A stretch of DNA of 49,451 nt. It comes from Dimargaris cristalligena (taxonomy: Eukaryota > Kickxellomycota > Dimargaritomycetes > Dimargaritales > Dimargaritaceae). Position 1 is the first letter of the stretch. Each line of letters starts with the position of its first letter. The stretch spans positions 1 through 49,451 of the forward strand of contig JANBQC010000160.1 of the NCBI GenBank assembly GCA_027576995.1, read 5' to 3'. The position numbers were made by a program, and so were the translations under genes. The notes beneath the pieces are model-generated. The model saw only the letters and a list, made by a program, of their open reading frames with translations. It was not told where the DNA came from and ran no database searches. Below are positions 10,201 to 20,636 of this stretch, one piece after another.

Positions 10201-12934
10201 GGTCAAGCCCACTCAAAATGGTGGGGCCCAGGAGCTGAAGGGTTTTGTAAATAGCCACAGTCTGTTCACCCTGAAGGCTGGCAATGCGAAAGAGGTCGGC
10301 TAACACTGACATGATTCGTTCGGCAGTGAGCTCGTTCGGATAATGCAACGCGGCGACCAGTAAGACTTGGTACACTGTCCAATATTTGTTCGGGAACCGC
10401 GGCATGGGCTGATCCGGCTGGTCTGCAGTAACGGGAGAGGGGTCGACGGCACTAGACGGAGAGGTCGGTTGGGATAAAGGGGGTTGGGTCTCGGGCCTAG
10501 CCGAGGGGTTGGGACAGAACCGGTCCAGCCAAGCCTGAAGGCGAGGGTAGGTTAGCCACAGGGAAGTCCAAGCGCCTGAGTAGGCGAAAGCCACGATATG
10601 ATCCACCAAGCGCTCGTAATGGGCCTGTGGGGTCAAGACCAGGTCGTCGAATTCGGGGTACGCAGAAGGAACCAGTTCACCAACTGGGAGGAAGGGACGG
10701 GTGCTCAAACGGGGGTCTGTGTGCAGTAGTTTATCCCGAATCAACGCCGCATGACTAGCAAAAATACCATTATATTTCAACGAGGCTGGGCTAAGAGTGG
10801 CCGTCGAATCCAAGCAGCACGGCTGCTGGTAGCGATCGGCTAGTTTCAGTATGAGGTGACTCAAAGCCGGAATATGATCAGCCGGTAACCAATCGACGCG
10901 CTGACTGTTCTTTAGGTGCAGGTGCAAAATTTGATGGGCCAGGTCCAGAGGAAATTTGAACTGCTTCCAGTCAACCTGAATGGGGTGGGTTTGCATTTGT
11001 TGGATTAGGGCCAGCGTTGCGACAGGGTCTCGTATAACGCCCAGGGCCAGAAGAAGGCGCACCCACTTGCGTGACCGGACCGACTGCGATAGGTTGGGTA
11101 GCGTCTCACCAGAAACCGGGAGCGCGGAATGGGGCTTGGATACGGGTATCTCGCCTGCCCCACTGGGCTGTAGCATGCTAAGTTGGTTCCGCAGCGTTTC
11201 AAAGCGCTCTTCGGTCCGCAGAGGAGCCTCCATGAGATCCAGAATCCGGCCCCAATAGCCTCGTTCGAGCCCACCTCCGAATCTTTGCCGGATATCCTCG
11301 CATACCCAAGGTATTTGGTAGGCCTGTGAAGAGGCCACCTGGTTTAGTAGGAGGTCGGCCAGTTGCTCGGGGCTGGGCTGAAACGAAAAAAGGGTGGCTA
11401 TATGACTAAACTCGTTTAGTAGCGCTAAAGCTGGGAAGCGAGTATGCTGGTATACACTCGCAAGTAATGGTCCCAGGGCCAACGACTGGTCTGCCACGAC
11501 AGAGGATTGGAGCTGGAGATACACCTGAAGGGCAGTCATAGCTTCGCTTGGGGCCGATGCAATCGTTGGGGAGTGGTCGGTCGGCCCAGACAATGAAGCC
11601 GTTTCTAAGATCCACGATAAGTACGTACGATGGCTCTCCCGAACATCATCGGCACCACGGGCATAATGTCGCTGCCAAAGGGTCTGGGCCTGGGTAGCGA
11701 GACCTTGGTCTAATAGAGTATCAATCATCAAAACGAAATTACGAATGGAAGGGACCGCCGAAGGAGTGGCATTGGATAAGTAGGGGTCGGCCAACAACGG
11801 CACATCATTGAATCGGCCCAGCTCGGAGGTTTTCCAGTGAGACCAGACCTCCCACCAGCGGGCCATCATATTTGGAAACGTAGTAGGGTCCGTCGATTGG
11901 AGTTGGTAAGGCACCAGCCAGCGAGTCAGGGCCAATGCCAACACATCCGAGTGTGCCAACGCGGCGTAAACCCAGCCAAACCACTCGTGGCGCTGGGCCT
12001 CTGGAACCCTAGATCGGGTCAAGGTCGCTAGCAGGGCCCTGAGCCATGGCTGAACATTGGGATCGGTCAACAGAGCGTCCACTATCGGTGTTGGGTGGTC
12101 GACCAGAACTTTAAAGGTATCCCACTGGCTCACCAACGACTGGACTGGGAGTCGGGTAAAGGCGGACTGGGCATGGTCAGTAGCTAATAACTGGCGAACT
12201 AATCGTAAGATGGGAGTCGATATGGGCCCGGTATAGATACCAGGGGTGGCGCAATGGGCACTCCGTATTAATTTAATCGCCCTAGGATCGAGGGCCGATG
12301 ATACGACATCCAAATCGCTCAAAAACCGACTTAGCGTGTCGGAGAGGGCATGTTGCGTCGGCTGATCGGATGTCGAGGCCCGAGAATTAAATAAGAAGAG
12401 GTAAGATTCGCACCGGGTATCTTTGCGGAGGTAATCCATGATAACACCTTGACGGGCCTCTGAGCTACTGCTTAAGTCGTACAAGCAAGGGTGAGTGAAT
12501 TGGCCGGCAGTCGATTGGGACGAATTGGACAGTGGGTGGCCGACTAAAACGTCGGGCCGAGGATTGGTATCGATAACCGCATGGACATGGCAGATGGGTT
12601 GGTTCGATGAAGCACGACGAGTCGCTAGTATTGAATCGGCAGATGTCGCGGTCGTCAGTTGACCATTAGTTGCTAAATAGAAAGTTGTATGATATACACA
12701 TGGAGGAGCCTGCTTGTCAGCTAAAGGTGGTGGTGTTGCCGTAGGGGGGACAGAATAGGACCGTGTCCCTGAGCTGGAGTAGCTATGCGATCGAGCTGGG
12801 TTGGAGTTAAGCGGCCGGTACCGGTATCTAATAAAGTGGGTCGGGCAGTGGGATCTCGGCTGCCGGGGAATGGGGATACTGCTGAGTTGACGACCGGCAG
12901 GAATATGCGGGAATTGAACACGCCGGCCGGCCAT
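7223..12934 (-). CDS. Giant pentatricopeptide-repeat (PPR) protein, probably mitochondrial (1903 aa)
   Basis: A single open frame encodes 1903 residues with no intron visible. The first in-frame ATG is at 12934. The frame continues a few codons further but has no upstream ATG before a stop. Residues 1-70 are Arg/Ser/Pro-rich with almost no acidic residues, as in a mitochondrial presequence. Helix-pair repeats of PPR type are clearest at about residues 1160-1270, with consecutive 35-residue units of the type ECRILYERLIQARLTPTEHH and FNYYEDMREAEIVPQGLTF. Others lie at about 1340-1450 and at the extreme C-terminus (SLIRAYGAYGDSERVRRIQIL). The remaining sequence is mostly alpha-helical with Ser/Pro-rich linkers, for example about 835-860 and 1480-1510. 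PPR proteins bind organellar RNA; the specific RNA target cannot be told from the sequence. The length is far above most fungal PPR proteins, so the exact orthologue is unknown. Confidence 0.88.
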   Translation of the reverse strand: MAGRRVQFPHIPAGRQLSSIPIPRQPRSHCPTHFIRYRYRPLNSNPARSHSYSSSGTRSYSVPPTATPPPLADKQAPPCVYHTTFYLATNGQLTTATSADSILATRRASSNQPICHVHAVIDTNPRPDVLVGHPLSNSSQSTAGQFTHPCLYDLSSSSEARQGVIMDYLRKDTRCESYLFLFNSRASTSDQPTQHALSDTLSRFLSDLDVVSSALDPRAIKLIRSAHCATPGIYTGPISTPILRLVRQLLATDHAQSAFTRLPVQSLVSQWDTFKVLVDHPTPIVDALLTDPNVQPWLRALLATLTRSRVPEAQRHEWFGWVYAALAHSDVLALALTRWLVPYQLQSTDPTTFPNMMARWWEVWSHWKTSELGRFNDVPLLADPYLSNATPSAVPSIRNFVLMIDTLLDQGLATQAQTLWQRHYARGADDVRESHRTYLSWILETASLSGPTDHSPTIASAPSEAMTALQVYLQLQSSVVADQSLALGPLLASVYQHTRFPALALLNEFSHIATLFSFQPSPEQLADLLLNQVASSQAYQIPWVCEDIRQRFGGGLERGYWGRILDLMEAPLRTEERFETLRNQLSMLQPSGAGEIPVSKPHSALPVSGETLPNLSQSVRSRKWVRLLLALGVIRDPVATLALIQQMQTHPIQVDWKQFKFPLDLAHQILHLHLKNSQRVDWLPADHIPALSHLILKLADRYQQPCCLDSTATLSPASLKYNGIFASHAALIRDKLLHTDPRLSTRPFLPVGELVPSAYPEFDDLVLTPQAHYERLVDHIVAFAYSGAWTSLWLTYPRLQAWLDRFCPNPSARPETQPPLSQPTSPSSAVDPSPVTADQPDQPMPRFPNKYWTVYQVLLVAALHYPNELTAERIMSVLADLFRIASLQGEQTVAIYKTLQLLGPTILSGLDQRLSRRDRPTTVVGLKSSIPSPLSLPGDLQPPSYPHLATTLVRDLLAHANLAPLVHHTVFRVWANIYDNPGRLLSVMLAHQLGPNLNLLNLGAVFYDDRSHPPVHPLAPTDLTALMGFLDYASRHPVPWEVYLPAYLAVGYSFYCSIPRQFKLPQIAISPANMRALRKLSAPYLRVLQPPLARIPSGPIPRNVYNCIKDFFLWPLNQNPDALTTLVIFTHQVLIAQIPPSTDVAEPGCRGELGPRATDLEQVMKALAIEQRMSECRILYERLIQARLTPTEHHLTILLRGYTAVEDRAGINWTFQELRARDIPVSRYIYTIMIDFALQSNDPEAAFNYYEDMREAEIVPQGLTFRQLLKAVAQFAEGQVVYDKMQQIIQDISSIQMFQREVKEDEAEPRRQAAPAPYYSMYTSSPYDQAQVRLSEVLTTPIFNRILRAFIHLERYDLAENLVRRWVRFASQTDDFPAETQPASIADTSITPNDQTYTLLAKLYQESGNAQRLRDLLQQIRAAGYTRYPPALFSVFFRHFIMQGDLGRAWTSWQAFNQAYVTHSSQASKPNVPTDSSSLDRDSESSALYLTDDFNEPNSIVEAFQVNSFLMYYAHQNRYVSLRRLLDLAVWYEGWSPLSQVAEVDLRGLNPKGIPSGASPPGCLLVFPGHDETWLATHRVMDTPWTWSAFTACMGQGNVDLPSLPPSNCTDPYLTEGVASPAASGDIGGPAAPRSGVRRSSSELERRRQEYATFVSRWERDNSPNDETPPISNLAHVAALNRFEPRALGTVPPLATHLPRPSRYMSIFMYTWAIDHYLTRHRDIAPVYSAPAAISSTGPDPLNPQAYQMGAVSPVSRTIDQLIRQTSAAAPPDQSTEITDDEVSAEVIQPTSEQFSTQFQTGSPLPPLTSDLLNPARPFVLLRPDLDPDPFRSVALALLCHLLQNIYIPEVAPRDSPLHLSRTFILSIDQRPFVSLIRAYGAYGDSERVRRIQILMEQAIARN

Positions 12935-14829
12935 GTCAGGGGATATAGGGCTCTGAACACCTCGAGCGGACAAATACCAATGGCTCGACTATTGAAGTGA
13001 AAGGGAATTCCGATCTAAGTAAGTCGAATGCACAGCCGGTCGTGAAGAGACGGTAAAGGGGAATATTTATGAGCGAGAGGATACTAAAGCTGAATCAGAA
13101 AGAAAGTGTCTGGAATCTGACGCAAATTGGAATAACTTAACGGCACCCCGGGTGAAGAGCCACAATAAAGGTGAAATGAACAGCGATGTGGCTCCCTAAT
13201 TTACAATGGTGAAAGGTATATAGATAGAGGTACCTGCCAAAATAAGAACCAGAGTAAAAGCTCAGCTAACTTTACCCAATGCAAATTCACAGCAGTACAA
13301 CAACAATTTTAAGTCTGAGCGTGGTTTAACTGTATCAAGTTTGTAGCGTTGGTCCCCAATGAAAGTCACCAGTACACTGCCGGTTATGAAAGGTGCCAGG
13401 CTGGAAGTGCCTCTTAATCAGCCCCGTATAGCTGGCCTCCTCGCTTAGGCTAATGCGTATGATATGCTTTTTTAGCTAGGACATAGCTATCAGATGTAAT
13501 TCAGTAGTCTATTTACGAAGTATAGATGAACTCTACTACTTCTAACGCATACGGTTCACCGAGTGATACTGGCAAAACCCGAGGCCAGAATCTATAAACC
13601 TTGGGGTGAGATTCAATGATGAATGCAGCAGCTTACTGATGATGCAAAATGGCTTTCGGATTCGCAAATAGCCAACCCAAATTGCTGATTTGATTTGATT
13701 TGATTTGATTAGACCACAATGGCTCTAAGAATGGCTAGCCAGCCGTGTGGTTGGCGATAGCTTATACAATAGTACCGCCCGTCTCAGTTGTATGAGACAT
13801 GCGATAGATAGTATATAAAAACTTAATGATTTGAACTGTACAACAAAAGAGCTGTCCCACAGGCTATTGAACCTCGACAAAACGTCCTACCCCGAGAAAC
13901 GGGGGTTGGATATTAATATAGATCAACATGTCAATTCTGAGATCTGATTCCAATGGGCAGTAAATGGATATGGGAGAGATTCAATCTGGCAATATAATAA
14001 ATAATGCAATGCTGTTGCTATGCTGCGTATTCCCAAAGCAAAAAACACGATTTGGCTCAACTACGCTATACCCATCATCTGGAGCAGTGTATAGTTGCTT
14101 CGAATTCCACCCACGTGGTATTCAATGCATTAAGTGAGCCATCCTGGGAATTCGGGCTCAATTGTTACAGGTGGGTTTAGATAGCTTCTTAATCGCGTGA
14201 TTAGCTTCTTGTAAAGCGATCTTGCTATAACCCGTGCGACTGACTATTACCAAATTATGGGTAAAATTTGGCCTAGCTGAATAAAGGGTTGAAATGTTAT
14301 ATGTATAGGAAAAAAGGCAGGTGATTCCTTTTTATGCAGTGATATTTGCCTCATCCAACATTTTTTCACTATACAATCTGGATGGCCCTCTCACATATTG
14401 CTTCTATTTTCATTGGCGCTACTCTGGGCTACAGATCCATTGCTCTCATCTGGCCGGACGTACCCCCATATCAGAGGGACATTATCCAGTTTAATACAAT
14501 CCTTTTCCCCCAGCAGGCCCCAGCCTGCACTATTTTCTAATGACATCGCCACTTTAATACAAGTTTAAATACAGTAAAAGCAAAGCACCCCTGTTGAAAT
14601 GCATGTGTTAATTGCAATAAGGATCAGGCTAGCCTGGCTATATCGACTATACCGATAATAACGGCAGCGGCAGCTTCATTTAATAATGACAGTAACCAAA
14701 ATCTATAGTGAGAGAGAGATCCCATTAGGATGGCCCTTGGGGGCCACCACAGATTGGTGTATATTGAAGAAATTGATAGAGTCCTCCAGTCCATAAACCA
14801 AAAATTGGACAATAATATGACTTAGTGGC
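12935..14829. other. Intergenic, no gene seen
   Basis: About 1.9 kb without a convincing gene. It contains a GATTT pentanucleotide microsatellite at 13687-13710. Short hydrophobic frames, such as one at 14382-14540, lack supporting features. The first part is the presumed promoter of the PPR gene. Confidence 0.5.
13687..13710. repeat. GATTT microsatellite
   Basis: Nearly five tandem units of GATTT are read directly from the sequence. Confidence 0.9.
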
Positions 14830-14931
14830 CTAATTGGGTTTCACGGTGGCGGCACCACCATTCGGGGTTTTATTTTCAATGCGCTGGATCTCGGCTTGGA
14901 TCTTACCCAGTTGCTGGGCTGAAGCTGGCTT

Positions 14932-15207
14932 CTACGGCTTCCTGTTGAAACGATCGATTAGGCTACCCGAGTTACCGGGTTTGACTCCAATATTGTTTTG
15001 GGCTTCGGGCGGCTTATTGGTACCTCCGCTTTTCCGGGTTTGGGTCGGCTTACTGGTACTCCCGCTTTTCCGGGCCCGGCGCACTAAATGAACTGGGGAT
15101 ACTTGGGAGGGATTGTAGTCCAGGCCACTGGGCAACGGATGGGCGAGAACCAAGGCCAGGGTCGTGGAGGCGATAAGAGCGAGCGTGGCGGGGATAACGA
15201 AACGCAT
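14932..15207 (-). CDS. Small secreted basic protein with short internal repeat (91 aa)
   Basis: The ATG at 15207 opens a 91-residue frame ending in TAG at 14932-14934. Residues 1-22 are a clear signal peptide with predicted cleavage after ALVLA. The mature protein is basic. It has an Arg-Arg site near residue 43 and two tandem 12-residue units, RKSGSTSKPTQT and RKSGGTNKPPEA, which are also visible as a DNA repeat. After the TAG the same frame stays open for 33 more codons to a TAG at 14830-14832, and that stretch reads like coding sequence; see findings. The upstream region (about 15280-15390) carries GGGATT-type microsatellite sequence. No family is recognised. Architecture matches the protein at 161-595. 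Confidence 0.6.
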   Translation of the reverse strand: MRFVIPATLALIASTTLALVLAHPLPSGLDYNPSQVSPVHLVRRARKSGSTSKPTQTRKSGGTNKPPEAQNNIGVKPGNSGSLIDRFNRKP

Positions 15208-15352
15208 GGTGAACGACAGTGGAGTAGTTGGGGTGAGAATAAGCTAAAAATTAGCGGGATCGGTAGTGGAAAGTGCAAGTAGTGTAGTAGGGTAAACAGA
15301 AGTGCGTAGAATGGAAAAATAGGGATGCGAATGGGTATGGGTATGAGTGTGA

Positions 15353-15376
15353 GATTGGGATTGGGATTGGGATTGG
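15353..15376. repeat. GATTGG microsatellite
   Basis: Four tandem GATTGG units sit upstream of the secreted-protein gene that starts at 15207, in its likely promoter. Confidence 0.9.
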
Positions 15377-16043
15377 TGTTGATACTGATAAAGTGAAGGT
15401 GACCACTATCGATATTTACACTATTAGAGAGTTCGAGGGAAAGTCAGCAAGCAATTGGTGTCCACAGGCTTCTCCCCCCCTCTCTCTCTATTTCTTCTCT
15501 CAAACTTGTTCGACATTTTGCATAGGGCTCAATGGTATGCACTATGTCACCTGTCTTTTTAACGAGTGCTTGAGCCTTTCGCATGGCTATAATGGTCGGA
15601 AAAGTTGCGGGACGACATTGATCTACCGAGCCGACAATCAAGCAGTCCTGGTCTTTAGTACAATATCACCAACCCACGTTATGCATCTCAGCCACGGTTA
15701 TAAAGATCTCATCCAGATTTACTCCTTAGCCCGACCTGTGATCACCAATACTTCCGTGTAGCTGTACCATTTCTACCAAGTCTCTTTTAATTAATATACT
15801 CATATTTATACGATACTCGGGAGCGGTGGTCGATATTAAAGGTAGCGCTACTACCATGGGAATAGGAGGGTGGGTGAACAGGGAGGACGGCATGAATTAG
15901 AGAGGCATATCTGGGTACATATTCCATGGACCAGCCATGCTGGCTAGTCGTACCATTTGGTTATCCGCCACTCTGACTCTAATATCATATATGCCTTTAT
16001 TCTGGGGGTGATGTACAGCCCGCCCACTCACCCTTGAATATAC

Positions 16044-16061
16044 TTTTTTTTTAAAAAAAAA
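16044..16061. repeat. T9A9 perfect palindrome
   Basis: Nine T followed directly by nine A form an 18-bp self-complementary site in an otherwise featureless intergenic region. Confidence 0.9.
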
Positions 16062-18397
16062 GCACAGTAAATTAACGATACCCCAGGTCTGATAATCGAC
16101 TGTTTAATGAGACGATACCGAAGAAACCACCAACCCAGCATGCCCGTCGAGTAGGCTATGATATGATTCGGCTCAAGGGCAATCTTCTCACCAAGAGCCG
16201 ACCAGAACTAATTAGAATTCTGGTGATCCGAATGCCAATTACATCGGCAGCCGCTAGCCACAAGTTGGAAAAACCGGCACCTCTAATGAAGAAGCCCGCC
16301 GACACGTAGGCTTGAATTATGAGGATATTGGCCTGCGGAAAACAAGCCGGCTAGACAATGTGCGCTAGCTTAACGAGTCACCAGAATGGCCTATAGGTGG
16401 TCCTGGGTTAGAATGGCCCTTTTCTAAAATATACAGTAGTATACACAGGGATTGCAGCACTCAATTGGGGGTATTTTTTTATTGGCTGAAGGAATAAACA
16501 GTCCGAATTTTCATTCCGGGCAGGTTCCACGACCAACTTTCTTCTGGCTCACCCATTTTCGTTAATTCGGTTGATGGACAAGCAACAGGGCGAATATTCA
16601 AGAAAAGGGAGAGCCGGGTTGATTTAAGGGATGTAGCGCCATATTCAACGCTAAACATGTATTCGGCTGGCTGCTTGGCAATGAGCAGTTAATCATGTGG
16701 GCTCTTTGATTTTAAAGTAGATTGAATCATTCAATGGGGGGGTTGGGTTGACGGCGAACTACAGGGTTTAATTGAAGAGGGGCCGCTGGCAGATGGGAGG
16801 GACCATAGCAGCCAAACCACCATCTCCATAGTTTGTTAGTTGGGGTGGGTCTATATTACACGCTATGGTAAACCCAAGATTAATTTATCGGATGGTCGCC
16901 TTCGAATATCAAGACCCACAATCAAAGCCGGTTTCTTTATAGCCATGATAATCATGGCAGATAACATGTAGACTTGCCGGCCCAAACTGGCTTGTTGTAC
17001 GGGGGTTTATTCTTTTATCCTCGACGGCTGCTTCTCTGGTGGTTAAACATTGCCAGACTGCTGGCCAGTTCCGCTACTAGCAGTCCTACCCCACCATACC
17101 ATACTTTCCCCTATCCTTGTATTCCACTTTTCCTATTATTTTATAAATTCATAAGTTCTATTCAACAATTCTCTACATTGCTTTTACCAGCCTATTCTAC
17201 TACATTCCCTTCATTTAATGAGCCAATCGAGGCACCCTCCCTCCCAATTGATCAAACCGATACCCCTTCACCCTTGGCCGCCATATGGCGACTTATATGA
17301 AGAATTCCAGGGAACACTGAGGTGATTGCATCGGTGGAGCTCTATGGTTTTGGTATATTAGTGAAGAAACTAGCCAAGTTGTCCACTGCTAAGTAGGGAA
17401 TAACACCAAGTCCTCCCTACCAAGCCAGTTAAACGACACACCCGCTATGTCCAGAAAACCACCAAAAAAACAATTGCATACTTCTACAGTGATTAAAAGC
17501 TTTAATACTGGGACGGATTTGATACCAGTGGCCTTCCTACCAATATAGTACCAGGAGGTGTTTTAGCTTGTTGTGACTTGATAGGGAACACTAGAAGAGG
17601 TATATCGATGACAAGGCAGCTAACCCCTCTTAATCAGCCAAGAATCCTCATAGGTAGGCTTCTATCGGGAATAGCTTAGCAAGTACTCTCAACCAACAGG
17701 TTTTATTATCTGACAAGGGTATTTGCATGCTTAGATGGAAACTATGGATTATCTGTGATTGATAAATATACACATGGGCTCATTGCAGAATCTCGCAAAT
17801 TTTACCTTATCTAATGTATTGTTCGTTATACTGTCTGGCTGAACTTTTTCCTTATGGAATACAAGGTCCCTTTTTACTATACACATATTGTCGGAATATA
17901 CCAATAAGAGTTAAGGTCCTCTAGGTATGGTGATAAATGTATAGTAATAAAGAGGCCAGTGGTCGTAAAAGAATGATCGAATATTAATGTAGGGTGCATA
18001 TTATCTGAATGAGGAGTTAATGTGGCGGCGCATTGGGTGCGGCATTTGGATAAAAGCAGGTCAAATCCTGTGGGGGAATCTCCGGTATGATGCCAAGGCA
18101 CAATATGGAGCTATCGAACTGAATGCCTTCAGATTAATGATACATCGGCCGTAATGCCACCACCGTTCATTGTAGATCGGCTCTGAACTAACATTCATAC
18201 CCGTTGGAGATTACAATATATACTCAAATCTAGAAAGCTACCAAGACCCAACCTAAGGGTTTACGATGTATTATTTTTATTAGACCAATGGAAAATAAGG
18301 TGACTCCGGGCGACCATAAATTGTAGAGGGCGTGAGCTTATAGTCACCATATTCACCCCAATAATTTAAGCGTTCTATATAAATGAGGCAAAGTTGG

Positions 18398-19801
18398 CTA
18401 CTGCCCAAGCCATACCGACACAAGTAGAGTAACTATGCAGCTCAGTAGAGCCGATTCACATGTATACCGAATGACCTCGTTGCGGGTATAAGTGGGTTGG
18501 TTAGAACTTGGTACTGCAGGCAACGGCTGCTTCGTGTCTTCAGGTGAGGCCATCTCTAACGACAAGGTCTCGCCGCTGTTATCCACAGGGAGACTCGCAG
18601 CCGTCTCGATAGTAGTAGCTAATACGGGCGGGGCCACTGATGCCATGCGGGTCACCAATTGGGTATTATCGTCGATATGCCTATTGAGAGTGGCTTCCAG
18701 TCTTTGGAGGCGGCTATCCGTGTCCGACCACCATTGGGGTGTATGGGTCTGCCATTCCGTGCGCAAGTCGCTACTCGACGTTTGGACCGCCTGGTCCACG
18801 TGGTCCAAGATTTTCTTGCGTTTCCGCGGCTCAATTAGGATATGGACAAAAACAAATATAAACATATTGAGGGCCAGCACCGCCCAGGTTCCGTAGGTGG
18901 CGGCGGCGCGGATCTTGTCACTCCAGAGCTGCTCATCATGGTAGCGGATACGGATTGCATCGACCAATTCGGCGTACTTCTGGTCGACCGCCTTCTCCTG
19001 GGACTCATAGGTCCGTTTGGCCCGTATTTCGGCCTGTTCGTTGGCGTGTTCGCTGCGGTACAGTTCGGTAAAACGGTTCACGTCGGTATCGGCCCACAAG
19101 TGCTTGCGCTGTAGCAAACTATTAATTTCCCGCTGGCCCGTGGCTCGCTCCTGGATGGCCGTTTCGTGGTCCCGCTTAGCGACCTCTAAGGCCTGCCGGG
19201 CGGCCACAAACTCGGTTTCCTTGGAAAACACCGAGCGCTTAAGTAGCTCAATGTGCTGGTATCCAGTGATTTGGTTCAGACTCTTGGCGGCCAGACTGAT
19301 CCAGAGTTTGGGGTTCTGCTTGAGTTGCTCAATATCAATATTCTTCGACCATTCCGATTTGAGGCGATTGAGAAGAACCTCGACCTTGGGGCTGGAGAAA
19401 TCTAGCTTCGGTCGGGAAGGTTCGTCGGTGGCTTGACCGTGGCCGGGCGATGTCGTTGGGGAACTCCGGGTTAGTGCTGCACCAGGCAAACGTTGGAAAA
19501 GCGCAAGGAGTTTATTAGACCAGGTCGGTGCTGAGGGGCTGCTTGCGGGGTCTTTCTCTACAGTAGGACCGGGTTTCGGGGGGGAGGGGGATGAAGAAGG
19601 ACTGGGGGGCTGGGTGGAAGGACCAGAAGTGCGATCCGCCGTACTCCACCAAGCGGCAGTTCGGAACTGCCTCGACTGCTCGGTCCGGAGTGCAAAGGCT
19701 GGTCGTACAAAGTGTGGGCTAACGACGGCACCAGCCGATGGCCGAACCAGGCGTTGCCGGAAAATGGACCTCGAGAGATGAACAGAGGGTTGCGCTAACA
19801 T
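18398..19801 (-). CDS. SHE9: She9/Mdm33 mitochondrial inner-membrane protein (467 aa)
   Basis: Belongs to the She9/Mdm33 family, which shapes the mitochondrial inner membrane (fission and morphology in yeast). The ATG at 19801 is preferred: its first 25 residues are an Arg-rich, acid-free amphipathic presequence. An in-frame ATG at 20017 would add 72 residues that hide it. After a Ser/Pro-rich stretch (about 60-130) comes a coiled coil at about 195-288, including the family hallmark of a WADTDVNRFTELYRSEH-type motif (about 237-252). A transmembrane segment follows at about 302-323, ended by the basic EPRKRKK, and a second one lies at the C-terminus (about 448-465). This coiled coil, TM, soluble, TM order matches the family. 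Length is close to the yeast protein (about 456 aa). No intron is evident. Confidence 0.92.
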   Translation of the reverse strand: MLAQPSVHLSRSIFRQRLVRPSAGAVVSPHFVRPAFALRTEQSRQFRTAAWWSTADRTSGPSTQPPSPSSSPSPPKPGPTVEKDPASSPSAPTWSNKLLALFQRLPGAALTRSSPTTSPGHGQATDEPSRPKLDFSSPKVEVLLNRLKSEWSKNIDIEQLKQNPKLWISLAAKSLNQITGYQHIELLKRSVFSKETEFVAARQALEVAKRDHETAIQERATGQREINSLLQRKHLWADTDVNRFTELYRSEHANEQAEIRAKRTYESQEKAVDQKYAELVDAIRIRYHDEQLWSDKIRAAATYGTWAVLALNMFIFVFVHILIEPRKRKKILDHVDQAVQTSSSDLRTEWQTHTPQWWSDTDSRLQRLEATLNRHIDDNTQLVTRMASVAPPVLATTIETAASLPVDNSGETLSLEMASPEDTKQPLPAVPSSNQPTYTRNEVIRYTCESALLSCIVTLLVSVWLGQ

Positions 19802-20636
19802 GAGGGAATGGGTATAGAAAATATAAATAGGACAATCTGACCCCGGGCCAAACGCTGGAATCCGGTCTCGAAGACTCGAAATGGAGGGCTCTATAGGTAG
19901 TGGCCAAGACCGGAAGGGGTGCCTCGGAATGGCCGTACCTTTAGGGCTTACGTGGACAGTCGTCACGACCAAGCAGGACTCGGGTTGTACAGGCCGGTTG
20001 ATTGGGGAAGAAGGCATTCAAAAAACATCCCAAACGAAGGATTGAAGGAGTGGTAGGGGAATACTAACCGATTCAGTGGCCTGAGTTGCTTCTAAATTAG
20101 ACCCAATTCACCTCTCCCTTGTGGTGTGGTCTTTGCAGTTGAGTCGAAGAGTGGGCGTAAACTGGTTGGCCCTGATAGATTGCAATAGATACTCCGGGGT
20201 ATCCAATTGCATCCGTGATCTGGTGTCAATTGAGGGCTTTACTTGTGCAGTCGTTCCTAGGCTGGATTCGACAATACCAGTTAGTTACACTAGAGAGAGT
20301 ATGCAAAGCCCATCCAAACTTCTAAAGGCCCGAAAAATGCGGATAATAAATACCAGAGCGAGTAGGGTCCTACTATCCCAGCCTTATCACCATTTAATGG
20401 CCAATTTTACCAAGGGGCTCTTCATCAGCGCTTCCACAGTATATATCCACCGAGTATTGAGCTACCCTTCTACCCGTGTCTTTAAAACCAGCATAGCCTA
20501 TTTATTCGCCCACTTTGGGGACAGCCGCCATGGTGTAAGGGTGCTACCATATAAAAATGAAGTTCGAGTATGGTATGATATTCGCAGATGCGCTACTTTC
20601 AAAGTGCGCATATTCTTTTATTGTCACTGATGATGT
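19802..20636. other. Intergenic region between SHE9 and ERV41
   Basis: Holds the presumed SHE9 promoter and the ERV41 3' flank. A 169-codon plus-strand frame (20121-20630) opens at a GTG and resembles no known protein. I treat it as chance. Confidence 0.5.

Larger units (their letters stand above)
15208..18397. other. Long intergenic region, no confident gene
   Basis: About 3.2 kb with only short, unsupported frames on both strands. It holds a GATTGG microsatellite (15353-15376) and a perfect T9A9 palindrome (16044-16061). Frames such as the one at 16974-17300 lack a domain, signal or credible start context. I found no tRNA-like B box with a matching acceptor stem. Confidence 0.5.

Noticed and set aside
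12935..12973. Longer N-terminus for the PPR gene starting at 12973
   Set aside because: That position is a TTG. There is no in-frame ATG before an upstream TAG, so the ATG at 12934 is used.
14382..14540. 52-codon hydrophobic ORF
   Set aside because: No cleavage site, no promoter-like context and no relation to the other small secreted proteins.
15393..15761. 122-codon plus-strand ORF
   Set aside because: It has no recognisable features and overlaps likely promoter sequence of the secreted gene. Codon usage does not match the real genes here.
16974..17300. 108-codon hydrophobic plus-strand ORF
   Set aside because: It begins at a non-ATG codon, has no credible signal peptide or domain, and lies in AT-rich intergenic DNA.
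19802..20017. Upstream ATG for SHE9 adding 72 residues
   Set aside because: It would bury the Arg-rich mitochondrial presequence that begins at the 19801 ATG. It remains possible as an alternative start.
20121..20630. 169-codon plus-strand ORF between SHE9 and ERV41
   Set aside because: It starts with GTG, not ATG. Its composition looks random, it has no domain or signal, and its length is within what chance gives for 50 kb of six-frame sequence.
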